Source: Lingula anatina
Lineage: Eukaryota; Brachiopoda; Lingulata; Lingulida; Lingulidae
NCBI RefSeq assembly: GCF_001039355.2
Contig: NW_019775384.1
Coordinates: 228,332-288,331 of the forward strand
DNA: 60,000 nt
Direction: 5' to 3'
The position numbers were made by a program, and so were the translations under genes. Under the pieces are notes generated by a model. The model had not been told where the DNA came from and did not search any database. It worked only from the letters and a program-made list of their open reading frames with translations. Below, piece after piece: positions 1 to 11,384 of the stretch (within the stretch, counting starts at the first letter, position 1; each line of letters starts with the position of its first letter).

Positions 1-576
1 ATTTTGGTCCACCATCTATGGAAACATCGGTTATTTAGTCTTTAAGGAATTACTCAGGTCTCTGTTTTACCATCCTATCTAGAAACCACGAAAAAAACAA
101 AAAAATCTCTTATAAAATACTTTGTTTTTCTTTCAGAATGTTTAAATGGATGCTGTAAGTATCAATTTAATAATGAGAAAATTTCATCTTATGCAGGCCG
201 TATTACTAAACTGAGATAAGAAATGTGTAGAAAAGGAGAGATTGGCTAAGTAAGGTTCAAACAGTGCTGATATGTAGTTACATATACCTGAGGGTTATTA
301 TAAAACATTACATCATTCAAACCATTCCACCAGTAATAATTCTAGTATTAGCATTACCCCCTTCACTGCCTAATCCCTGTGAACTGAATGTCCTTTTCCC
401 TGTGTTTTCTTACCTGGATGTCTGGAACCATGGCAACAAAATGAAGTCTTCCACTTGTTATGAAGTAATGAAGATGTGTCAAGTGATACAGCTTAATTCT
501 TTATTTCTTTTATATTTAGTTGTATTTTTGAGTGCAGTGTTGCTGGCATTATGGTATTCAATATGCATAGATCCTT

Positions 577-590
577 GGGGGGGGGGGGGG
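577..590 (+). repeat. Poly-G run (14)
   Basis: Fourteen consecutive G bases in AT-rich intron sequence. Similar runs occur at 9141-9154, 25029-25044 and 35363-35379. Confidence 0.95.
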
Positions 591-2101
591 CAGTATATTA
601 AGAAAGGTCTGGTACACAGCATTGAAAATAGTGTTAGATTTGATATGGGTCGATATTATATAGGTTTTGGGGTCCAACACCCTCTTTTGATATGATAGGA
701 AAATACAGATCACCAGAATCATAGGGAAAATATCACCATAAAGGTGGACTACTGCTGGGGTGGCAAGTGTCTCTGCAGTATGAAATCTGACAGATCGTTT
801 CATGATGGTTTAACTCTTTGTCGTTGTGAACTCGGCCACAATAGCACCACGGGGTCAGTCAGTGACTTCTTAAGGCCCCCACATTCCACAGTAAGGAATC
901 CTCAAATACTCAATCTTTTCAAATTATTGGGCATTTATACACATATCATCTTTAAGTGGATCAGCAAAGCAAAGCCATGCAGGGTGGCTGTTCAAACAAC
1001 TTGGGTCAAAAATACTCAAACATTGGAGAACTTCACAGTTATTGAATACAATGCACTAGACATCCTCAGGTAAAACGGTGGAAGAAAAGTAATAGCAGTG
1101 CAAAGTGCAATAGCTAAATAGTGCTCCCCCTTTTTAAGTGCTGTTCACATAAGGGTTAAATAGTTCAAATCTCAATTGCTGCTAATGGCATGTAGGCAGT
1201 TGTGATTGTAATCAACAGGTTTGTGCATGGCTTGTAGTCTAGGGATTGAATTTTTTACTGGCCATTTTTGAGGATGAGCTGCACTGTGTGTATGGGGTTG
1301 GGTGAGAGGGGTAGGGGTGGTTGAACCTTGTCTTTGTCATTTCCAGCTCTGTATTTTTGATCTATTCAATGCTTATGTAAATCCACCCTAAGAGTATTTG
1401 TCCAGTCGTTGACTTTGGGTGCCTTTGTGTTGAAGTGATATTAATACGCTGTCCCAAGGAGCCAGGTGAGAACACTTGACGTTGACCCCACGTTTCGTCA
1501 ATCCTACCACACTGGAGCTGCTCAACAATAAATGGAATTTGATGAATGCTTCAACAGTTTTATGGAATCGTTTTAAAATTCAGTCGGACTTTTTTTTTGT
1601 GTTAAAATGTACTCCCAGTCCATATGTCTCTGAGAGATATGGACCTGAGAGACTGTACAGTACGCTATATATAAGGCTCTATTTATATACACTTGTTTGC
1701 AGAAAAAAAGATATAAAGTCAAAGAAAAGTCAGTTTGTTGAACTTGGTGCATAAGTATAAATCATATACTTTTTGTCGATGATCATTGTATTTATGCACA
1801 CCTGTTTGCAGACAAAAAAGAATGGAATTCACTGTAAAGTCAGTTTTTTGCTTTGTATTTGTGTTTATGAATACAGAACTCCCAAGGTCTGGATAAAAGG
1901 GGAAATGTATGCCTGTCTACAGTTTTGGAGACAGAGATACAAAGATTATGTCAGAGTTTGACATCAAAAGGAAACATTTAGGCTTTAGGTTGCTGTTATC
2001 TTTTTCGGAAATATTTCACATTGGATATGATTTGTGTGTGAATGGGGATTTGGGGGCCCCCACCCGTAACGTGGTTAGGACATGAATAACTGTGTAGATC
2101 A

Positions 2102-2103
<2 letters not shown>

Positions 2104-2151
<48 letters not shown>
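2104..2151 (+). repeat. (GT)24 microsatellite
   Basis: Uninterrupted GT dinucleotide array followed by degenerate TG-rich sequence to about 2190. Confidence 0.97.
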
Positions 2152-2154
<3 letters not shown>

Positions 2155-2665
2155 CTTATGTGCATGTGTGTGTGCGTGTGCCTTTGCTAACGTGTGCATG
2201 CCCATTTGCACAGGTGCATATTCATAGACACATGCGGGTTATATATTTGCCACATTAGTCTCTCCCCCTTCTCTCTTCATCATGAATCTCCAGCCATGTT
2301 CTGTTATGTACTCCTAAGCCATGTGTTGTACCTCTTCAACAGATAACACCTTTAAGCCGGATTAAGGCATGTTCGTCAGTTTGTGTATGTGTACAAATAT
2401 AGACCAGGGAAAACGGTAGTCACTGTTAAGTTCAGGCCTTGTTAACTGTCAAGTTTAGCTGATTTATTGGGAAACACCCATCTCAGATGGTGATGGTATT
2501 GCAATTAGCTCATAGGAAATCTAGTCCCTCTGTTCCCGTACCTGTCATTGTTGTGATGATGGTAAATTGTTCAAGTTTAACTTCCTGTGATTTACTTCCT
2601 ATCATGAGCTAGGTCCTTGTAGCAAAGGCCTGTGAAGAAGCGGTGAGACTATCCGATTAATATGT

Positions 2666-2850
2666 AGTCCGCAAATCTGTTGGAGCTTTTTCCGAACTGC
2701 AGACCAACAGATCTGCGGATCAAATATGGCAACCCGCTAAAAAGCTTGCGCCATAATTCCTTACCAGACACTGAATGGATTCCCTGCAGGGATTACACAA
2801 TACGCATTCATTTGGGTCGGCCACATTTGATCCGTGGATCTGTTAGTCCA
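2666..2850 (+). repeat. Inverted-repeat cluster
   Basis: A motif like TTGATCCGCAGATCTGTTGG occurs three times in alternating orientation: + at 2666-2684 (partial), - at 2701-2730 and + at 2819-2850. The second and third copies form imperfect arms of about 30 bp. It could be the remnant of a small inverted-repeat transposon. I see no clear target-site duplication. Confidence 0.6.
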
Positions 2851-5800
2851 CTGTTCTGAATGCGCTCTGATATGACCATACATGTCTGGTTGAACAGCCA
2901 ATGTACCCTGGTGCCTTATGTGCCCCCCATGTTCTGATAACATGGCATAATCTGGATTAACAGGATTAATTTAAGGGCAGGAAAGATGGCTAGGAAGAGC
3001 AACTGAACAGGATGTCTTTGCCTCTGGTATTTTTAGAAAGGATTACAAGAGTTTTGTGATAGATGAAGGAGTTATATCACTGATAGATAGCCAGTGGCCA
3101 ATTTTAATTATTTTATGGTAATTATTCATGAAATCTGAACAAAATGAGCAAATAATTTCCTTGAATGATAATGTTTAGTAAAAATATTGATTTAGAAGTC
3201 TTGGAAAGTGTTGGGAAATATATTTCCATATAATATCGTAGGTATGATTAATCTCTAAAACGTAGAATGTTAGACTAGAAATTGGACCCGTTCATAATTT
3301 CAATATATATCTCAGGAGGGGTTCTTAGTAGTCACAGCTATTCAGAGTGCAAAGAATGTAATCTAAGAAGGGCGTGTTGCTTTTTCCCCTTAAGATGATT
3401 TTTGGAAGACCCCCGAAAAAGCATGGTACATAAAAATAATACATAAAAAATGCTTCTCTGCAGGAATTTGGAGCAGTGTCCCAGGAGGTGGGCAGAAGCT
3501 TTTGTTCAACACAAAAAGGGAAGGTTTTTCTTTTTTCAAAGTCTTGTTTGAAATAAGAGCTCTTTGGATATCTTTTATGATTTAATACATAACCATCTAA
3601 TCCTAGACAGTGACAATGTGGGATTGTCATGTTCGCCTTGTGAGTTCCATTCTTATATCTGACTAACATCTAAGACACTTGAATTGCCTCGTTGAACAGA
3701 ATCTGGAGACATAAAAATGGGATAAAAGACACCCACTTTTGGTTGATATTTAGGTCCAGTTTCTAATGCCAGTGTAAGGTATTCCACTCAGTATTTTTAC
3801 TAAATTGTCTACATATAACCTTGTACAGTAATTACTATAGATTTTCAAATGCATCAAATTTGGCAAAATGTATTCTCGTTTAAGATTTATTGTTTTTGAT
3901 TACTGAGAAAACTACTTTCTGACCTGAGTCACCTAACATTTCAAAATATTTGGACTAACATATCAACATGTTTCTAATAAATTTTTTAATGTGAGAGAGG
4001 GTACATGAATTCAGTTTGTTCGAATTCACTGAATAATTACCATGCACTTTTTTCCAAAATGTCTTTTTTTGGTTGCTAAGAGTAAGAATACTTTGCTACT
4101 TAATTTATGTCTCTCCACTACATGCTGCGTGTGAGGTGGGCTATTTCGATAAAAGAACTACGTCAGCTTGAAAAGGGGCCCTTGTAGCTTGACAAATAGA
4201 GATACTGGTGGAGCTAAAACATTAATGCAGGGACACACACCACTTCCATTAGTTCTTGACGGTTCCGTGTTTGAAGGAGTGAGTTGGCTCCCTTAGCTTC
4301 ACTTTTATTGAAATTTGTCAAAAAGGGATGAATTCATCAACACTTTGGATTGTCCCTGGGGATAGAAGCCATGGCTTGCTTGAATATTTTGAATCTGATT
4401 GATCATTTTTCATTGCAGTTTGTTTAAATAAATGGTTGGGTGGGGTAAAGGGAGATGGATTAAAAGAAATGAGAATGTCACGATTAATGTGGAAATTATT
4501 TGATCTGTTGGATCAACCTTGAAACTATCATTGTACGTTTAGACTGTATAAATCAAATAGCTGGTATATTTATTGAAGAAAAAAACAGGTTGACTGATAT
4601 TTTGAGATGAAGCTAATTTTTACCCTATAATTTTTTATTATTCTAAGATGCCTTTTGATTGTAGTTAAGTTTTGAATTATGTTCATTAGCACTAATATTG
4701 CTAAGGGTGCAGGGCACACACACAAGGATGAAATTTGTATCACTTGATTGCTAAATATAAAACAACAGGAGAGGATAGATTTACTATAATAGTAAGATCA
4801 CATGAAATTTTATCACTATTATTATTATTTGGAGTGGGGGGCAGTGAAGAAGGTGAAATTGGGGTGGGGGGAGGGGAGGGGACAGGAATTCACAGTAAGG
4901 CACAAGACCACTATGCCTCCCCCCATCCCCCCTTGTACATTGATCAGCAATTAACACTTGCAGTGTACTTAATGAACTCCTGGAAATGTCACGAATGACA
5001 CAAGGTTTGAAATAACCTTGAAACAGTTTTGTTTTGTGTCTATGGCAGAGACATGCAGACACACAAACGTCATATACATATTCACAGACAGGGACATAAT
5101 GGGTCCAAGGATATACTGCTTGAACTTTTTGACTATTGAATGACAGGCAGTGTACTGAATCTAATAGCACCAGATGAGAAGGCAGTGAAAAAAATGACAC
5201 TTGATAGCACTAGATGAGAAGTTGGTGACATTTAAATTTGTGTTTTGGAGAAAAAATAGTGGGTTTGTAAGATATTTGCAAAGTAAATAATTCGGGTTGG
5301 GGTTCTATCTCTTTTTGGCTGTTTTCTTCCTTTTTATGTGAGTGAAAGATAGGTGAATTGCTAGGGTTCGTTTAATCAGAATTTAGTGAAATTAAGAGAT
5401 GGTTTCCTTTCCAAATTAAAAAAAATGTTTATCTTCTCTTGACGATAATTGTAATGTAATCAGTATTTTGTTTTATCAGAATGAACAGACTAACTGATAT
5501 GGTTTGAGTGTCAATTGCTGGTGGAAGTTGAACAATTTTATGGGATGTTAAGAATAAACTCTAAAATGTCAATGTTAGACTTTTTTGTTTCTTTGCTGAT
5601 TAAACAAACTGTGTCCGTTTGTTTAGTTTCTCAGTTTCCCCCTGCACTCTACAGTGTAGCTTTAATATGTGAACAGCACGGCGCCATGTGCATGTAGTTA
5701 TAATTGGATCTCTTAAGGTTAAAAAAGGTAGGTAAAACCCAAATAGCTTGGTAACTTTGCCAAGCCTGTGTAACAGGTGGAGAACATAATAGCAGACAAG

Positions 5801-7035
5801 CTGTTCCCCCGTTCTCTTTGATTGAGACCTTCAGTTTTATTGCACCGCGGGGCTGAGGTCAGGAAGAGGACATCTTTAAGCGTCAGCTAGCATGCAATAA
5901 TGACACGCACTTTTCGCATGAGGATAATTACCTTACGCCATGTCGCACAAAATGACAGCATGTATAGACATTCAGCTACTCCCAGTCTGTGAAATTAAGA
6001 GCCAGTGGGCTGTGCCATATAATGTTCTGTAACTTGTAAGATTTTGAATGGATGGAGGAAGCAGAGTCGGTATTGAAATTGGTTTACATAGTTGAGCAGC
6101 AAGCATGTAATTTGCAGAAGGTTACGCCCTGAACCTAAAGCAGGAAAAAAGTCAGCATCTAGTATGAAAAAGTCAGCATCTAGTGATGTTATAAAGAGAG
6201 TGTGCACTTTTTTTTTAGTTAACAATGACAAATTTTGTGTGTCATATCTGACCCAAACTGACTGAGACTTTCCCTAGTAGAAAGAAGCAGAGGTCATATA
6301 TTTTAGGTTTGGTTAAGCATAAGTCAACAGTTGTTCTGAAATTAAAAATTTCATACGAGAACATGTGCTCTATCTCGCCAAGGCAGCTGTCGCAGACAGT
6401 TTTGTTTGATAATCATTCAATATGTTGACACTTGTAACCTTGTATGTCTGTTAGGAGAGTGTCAGAGTACTTGACTTCATTATTTCATTCACAAGTGGCT
6501 TCTCTCTTTTTCACCTTTCCCTCTGTTTACAATGGCAACTCTTCACATTTCTCTTAATGAATTACTACACTGAAAATACCTCAGAGGTGCAATAGCTTAT
6601 AACATTTACACTATTGACAAGGCCATTTTGTATATGATTTTTGATTTTTTGATTCCATGGCCAGTTTATGAAGTCAAGAGGCCAGGGATGATGGATGATG
6701 AATTTTTTGCTAGAAAAAATTGTTTATTTTGTGTATGGTTTAGTTTAGTCTGCATACAGTTTAGGGTCTGTGTTTGCTTTCATATCTCTGCTTCATTGGG
6801 TAGATTGTATTTTTAGCAATGCTCCGAGTATACAAACTGCCTGGAAGAAAGAACTAGCTTCCTGACGCTTTAGGGCCTATTGCTTCCATAATCCTTTCTT
6901 TTTTCCTCCATCTTTTGTGAAATTTGAGCTCTGCAGACTGCATTGCCACCTTGCTATCAATGGAAACTGTTGTGAAATTTTCTACGGTTATGACAAATAC
7001 AAATAGTTTCTACTTTATAGAATGAAAACGCCAGA

Positions 7036-7042
<7 letters not shown>

Positions 7043-7072
<30 letters not shown>
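7043..7072 (+). repeat. (AT)n microsatellite
   Basis: About 15 TA/AT dinucleotides in intron sequence 0.5 kb before the first exon. Confidence 0.95.
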
Positions 7073-7075
<3 letters not shown>

Positions 7076-7603
7076 TACTTGAACGGACTGTGACACTTAT
7101 CTAACTGTACTTAATGACCTTCATCATTGAGCTTTCTGACTCCATTTTTTCTTAAATTTACCTCCATTTTTTTTTTTAAATTTACCTCCCATTTGCATGC
7201 CAAGTACACATGGAAAAAATTCTTTTTCTCCTTTTTAAGTGAAAAAAAGTATACCTTTTTATAAAGACAGTACACAGGATAATATAATTCTCTTTAAGTT
7301 TCTTTCATCCCTCTAATTTGTAAATCAATGATAATTGCCTGAACATCGTTCACATCAGAGATGTAGTTTACCAATGCAATATTGAGTTAAAATGAACAAT
7401 TTAAACATACAAACAAACAAACAGTTTCATATAGCCTCAGGTCAGCAGTTAATTTTTGCATGTTTACATAGATTTTTGTTTTGTTCTCCAAATCTGATAA
7501 TATTAACTTGTTATGAATTAGACAGTTGCCTATTTTTTTCTATGGTAATGTCTAAATTATAGATATTGAGGTTTAAAAATATCCTTTCCATTTATTCTTT
7601 CAG

Positions 7604-7802
7604 ACTGGCAGCATTTTTCATAACGGAGAACATTATTTCATAGAGCCGCACAACCTCAGTCGCAGCGGTCGAGACGAGGGAAGGGCAGAGGCAGAGGAGT
7701 GGCAGAAAAAACATATCATATATAAATCCTCCTCCCCGCTTCTCGACATTCTTCCATCACATCCCAAACAGGATCAGCATTTAGAGCATTGTGCAACAGA
7801 AG
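7604..7802 (+). CDS. ADAMTS9: ADAMTS exon 1 (first visible): propeptide
   Basis: Encodes residues 1-66 plus one base. The pieces [14 protein letters not shown] (2-15) and HIIYK (37-41) are the conserved ADAMTS propeptide signature. His62-Cys63 near the end is the probable cysteine-switch region, read here as HCAT rather than the more usual CG. The propeptide keeps the enzyme latent and helps folding and secretion. The acceptor is TTTATTCTTTCAG at phase 0 and the donor is AAG|GTATGG at phase 1. The phase-1 end fits the next exon 31.8 kb away. Confidence 0.93.
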
Positions 7803-8821
7803 GTATGGAAGATCTGTTTTGTATTTTAGTCCTTATTGTATGTGTAAAATATATACTTAGTGTCATTAAAACACGCAGGTCAGAAAATCAAACTTTTGTC
7901 ATCAGATATTTCTTTATTATACTTTATGTAAAATGTAAAATTTATCTACCCCATGGCTCAGGGTTGTTGTTTATACCAAAGTGTTTTTAATGATGCTAAG
8001 TGTATCATAGTTCTTTATGTTTCAAAAAGTGATTTTGTTTGTTTTTTTTAATATATACTTAGATTTTATTGCAGGTGAGTGCAGTGAAATGTTTTTATTT
8101 TATCTCCTGGGACAATGGTCTGCACATTTGTCAGATTTGCTGTTTTGCATGTGCAGGCAGTTTCAATGGCTGTAACAGAGAAGCATTTTTTCAATACATC
8201 CCCTGTCTTGAAGCAGGGGCGGATCCAGAGATAATTTCTGACAGTCTTCCAAATTATCTTTGTTGATCCATTCTCCATTTTTGACCGTCTTCCAACAGGA
8301 AAATTAAAAAATTAGTTACCCATCCATATAAACTTAAAAAATCTGACTGTCTTCTGGAAGACTTAGAAGATGGTCTCAATCCGCCCCTGTGAAGTATCAT
8401 TTTATAGATTTTATTAAATGTTGATACATAGACTGCTTCAAAATAAATTTGCTCCATGTTTGGATCACTGGCAGAAAAGATATGAGGGATCCCTTTAAGA
8501 TTAGAAGTAACGATAACCTGCAGTTACCAAGGCCCTTGGACCCCCTGCTTTATGTAATTATATGATGTCTGTATTGATATATGTAATCACATTTGACAGT
8601 TTGAGTGTGATGAACTCACCTAAATGATATCAAGCCCTGATACTTCTACTATTTACTCTATTAATTCTATTTTGGAGAGGGTCCATGACTGTTTATAACT
8701 CCATTAAAGTTTCTCAAAGTTTGTGTCAAACCATGATATTTATATTTATCAGTTGCTAATATGCAGAAATAGTCAAAAGGATTAAACTGTATTTTCAAAT
8801 GTGCCTACAGATTCAAAACAG

Positions 8822-8856
<35 letters not shown>

Positions 8857-10468
8857 TATATTGTCTTATCTAAGGAATGCATTTAAATGATACGTATATC
8901 ACAAGTGAAAGATAACCCAACAGCATAAAGATGCAAACTTGGAGTGGTATGAAACCAATACACATATAACCTGACTATCTACATTGATTAGAAATAGTTA
9001 ATTTATCATCTGAGGCACCGCAGAACACCTCTCTGGACCCCCTCAGCCCTTGCACACAGACCTGTGCACGAGACATGGAAATCTGTATCTGCTTTTTTTT
9101 TCCTCAGAAATGCATGCAGTGCGCCAGGTGGGGAAAGTGAGGGGGGGGGGGGGGCACGACTGAGACTGGTTGTATAAAAATAAAACATGGTCAGGGTTGT
9201 GCCCAGAGACCACTGCTGTTGAGAGAAAGAGAGAGAGAGAGAGTAGGAGGGAGAGAGAGGGAGACTGCTCCTGGCGTCTCAATGGGCAAATTAGGTTATT
9301 ACAGAGCCACAGCAAACCTGTGTACTTGACAGAGGTCTGGCAGAGGTCATGACCTTTATAATCCCACCCAGGTCCGCCCCAGTCCTGTATCCCCAACTCT
9401 TCACATAAATCTTCTAATTAACTTTATGAAGACTGCTGTAGATCTGGCTTCTGTATGGAGGTTTGCACTGAATCCACCCTCATCTCTCCTCCTTTCATTT
9501 ATTGTTCTTCTCATTTACTTGACAAGCTCTCTTCTTGGAGTGTTTACACTGGGACATCTGGGAGCTGTTCTGGCACGAACCTGGGTTGAACTAGTTTGGT
9601 CAAGGCATGAGATAGTAAAATTGATTGAAGAAGATTTTGTCATAAGATGGTTTAAATCAGTTGTCTTAATCATATCAAAATCTAAATTAGTAGTTTGTTG
9701 GTTGATTTAGAAAATATTGCGAATCAAGTTAGCCACGTGAAAGAACTAAATTTTGCCAAGTGTAAAAGGCAACTTTACTGTGAACCACAGGAGTTGAACT
9801 CAGTAGGCCCCTTTTTCCCCTCCAGACTAATTGGCTTCAAGTCTTGGAGTCCTGGCTCTTGGGCAATTATTTTGTACATGTATCACTATTAAAAGAACAG
9901 GAATTCTCTGGGATTTATAGGTAAAAAAACTTGCAAAGACATTTTACGTTGATTAAATATTGTGATCTGTTCTATAAGTTTGGAGTTCTTGTACATTTCC
10001 CATGATGACCAACCTCAAGCTCTTGGACTATTTATTGTACATAATTGGTCCTCCAGCTAATTGACTAAAGCCATGTTCAGACTAGACCACTTTTTAACGA
10101 AAAAAGTGGACAGAGGTCAAGGGACCTGTTTCACAAAAGAGAAACATAGAGTCCAAATTCTTTTTTGCCGAAATCCTATTTTAAGGACAACATACAGCAG
10201 ATTACTTGGAAAAAAAAAATTAACGATGAGGTCACTAACCTCAGAATGAATCAAACCCTGAACATTTTGCAGTGCACTGTGGCCAAGTGATCCCCATTTT
10301 TTTCCATGTTACATCACTCAGAAGACCAGGGGCTCACATGTGGTGCAGGAAGTCTTTGTTTTGAGTAAGATGCCTTGGAAGTTTTTTTAAGGAGAGCTGT
10401 GCCTATTCTATACCTAATACCCTCTGTGCACTATTACACTGTCCCCAGAGTGTCAGGCAAGGAATTAT

Positions 10469-10521
<53 letters not shown>

Positions 10522-11339
10522 AGGTGCATGTATATATACGTGTGGGGGGGGGGACAAGTGCTTAAAGCATCTTCAGATAAAAGTGTGCTTTTTAAGGTGG
10601 ATTCCTCTCTGAAAATTTTACTCAGACTATGTTCAATACAGATGTTAAAACCAGCCTTTGCTATCTGGGACAGAACAACACGGTCGTGTGAAAACCTGTT
10701 TGAACATGAGCATCATGCTGTGCCTTTCGTTTCTGCACACTCACACACTGACTGTGTTAGAATATCTGATTATGGCACACATATCAAGTGCCTTTCGCCT
10801 TTGTGTTTTTTTTTTCTTCTCTTTTTAATTGTCATCCTGTGTTTATAGCTTGCATAACAACTCTTGTTGTATTCCGCATATTTTAATAATGGTGTGTATC
10901 GCAAGGTTGCATTATAAGAGAAGAAAGCAGGTGCTTTCTACGTGTTTATTCTTCATTTTTTTCCTGGGTTCTGCTCAAATTGACTTAGTTTCACCAATTT
11001 CCATCAACTCACCCGTGAGTCATCAATGTGTAGTCAGTTTTTTTAAATACATTAGTTGTGGCAAAAGCTTTGTGCAAATTTCAAATATTATGTCTCGAAT
11101 GTCTGACCCCATGTTCAACCAATCCTGATGCGATCACCCTATTTATTCCGTTTGTAATTTGAGGAGATTTATTTATAATGAAAAGTTTTGCCCTGGCTCA
11201 GGGGACCATTTAATTGCATGTATCTCCACATAAAAGATGTTAAGTGCTATTGAAATTCGACAAGAATTAATGGAAAGGGTTTGGATCTAACTGTTAAATA
11301 TGTAAGTATTCTAATTTGCACTCTCTCTCTCTCTCTCTC

Positions 11340-11384
<45 letters not shown>

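Larger units (their letters stand above)
1..7603 (+). other. Upstream intron sequence, no exon recognised
   Basis: Noncoding sequence before the first recognisable exon. It is inferred to be intron because the exon at 7604 starts inside the propeptide at codon phase 0 behind a good polypyrimidine tract and CAG acceptor. An exon for the start codon, signal peptide and early propeptide must lie upstream; I found none here that ends in the required phase. The stretch holds a poly-G run, a (GT)24 microsatellite, an inverted-repeat cluster near 2.7 kb and an (AT)n tract, listed separately. The open frames here are short and look like chance or low-complexity frames. Confidence 0.7.

Noticed and set aside
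137-154. Possible 18-nt micro-exon between a strong acceptor (TTTCTTTCAG) and a strong donor (GTAAGT)
   Set aside because: The exon at 7604 needs a phase-0 upstream partner, and an 18-nt exon does not change phase. In phase 0 this piece contains a TAA stop, so it cannot join the traced gene.
8214-8389. Classification of the inverted-repeat element as a hAT transposon
   Set aside because: The ends look hAT-like, but both copies show 5-bp rather than 8-bp flanking repeats, so I left the class open.
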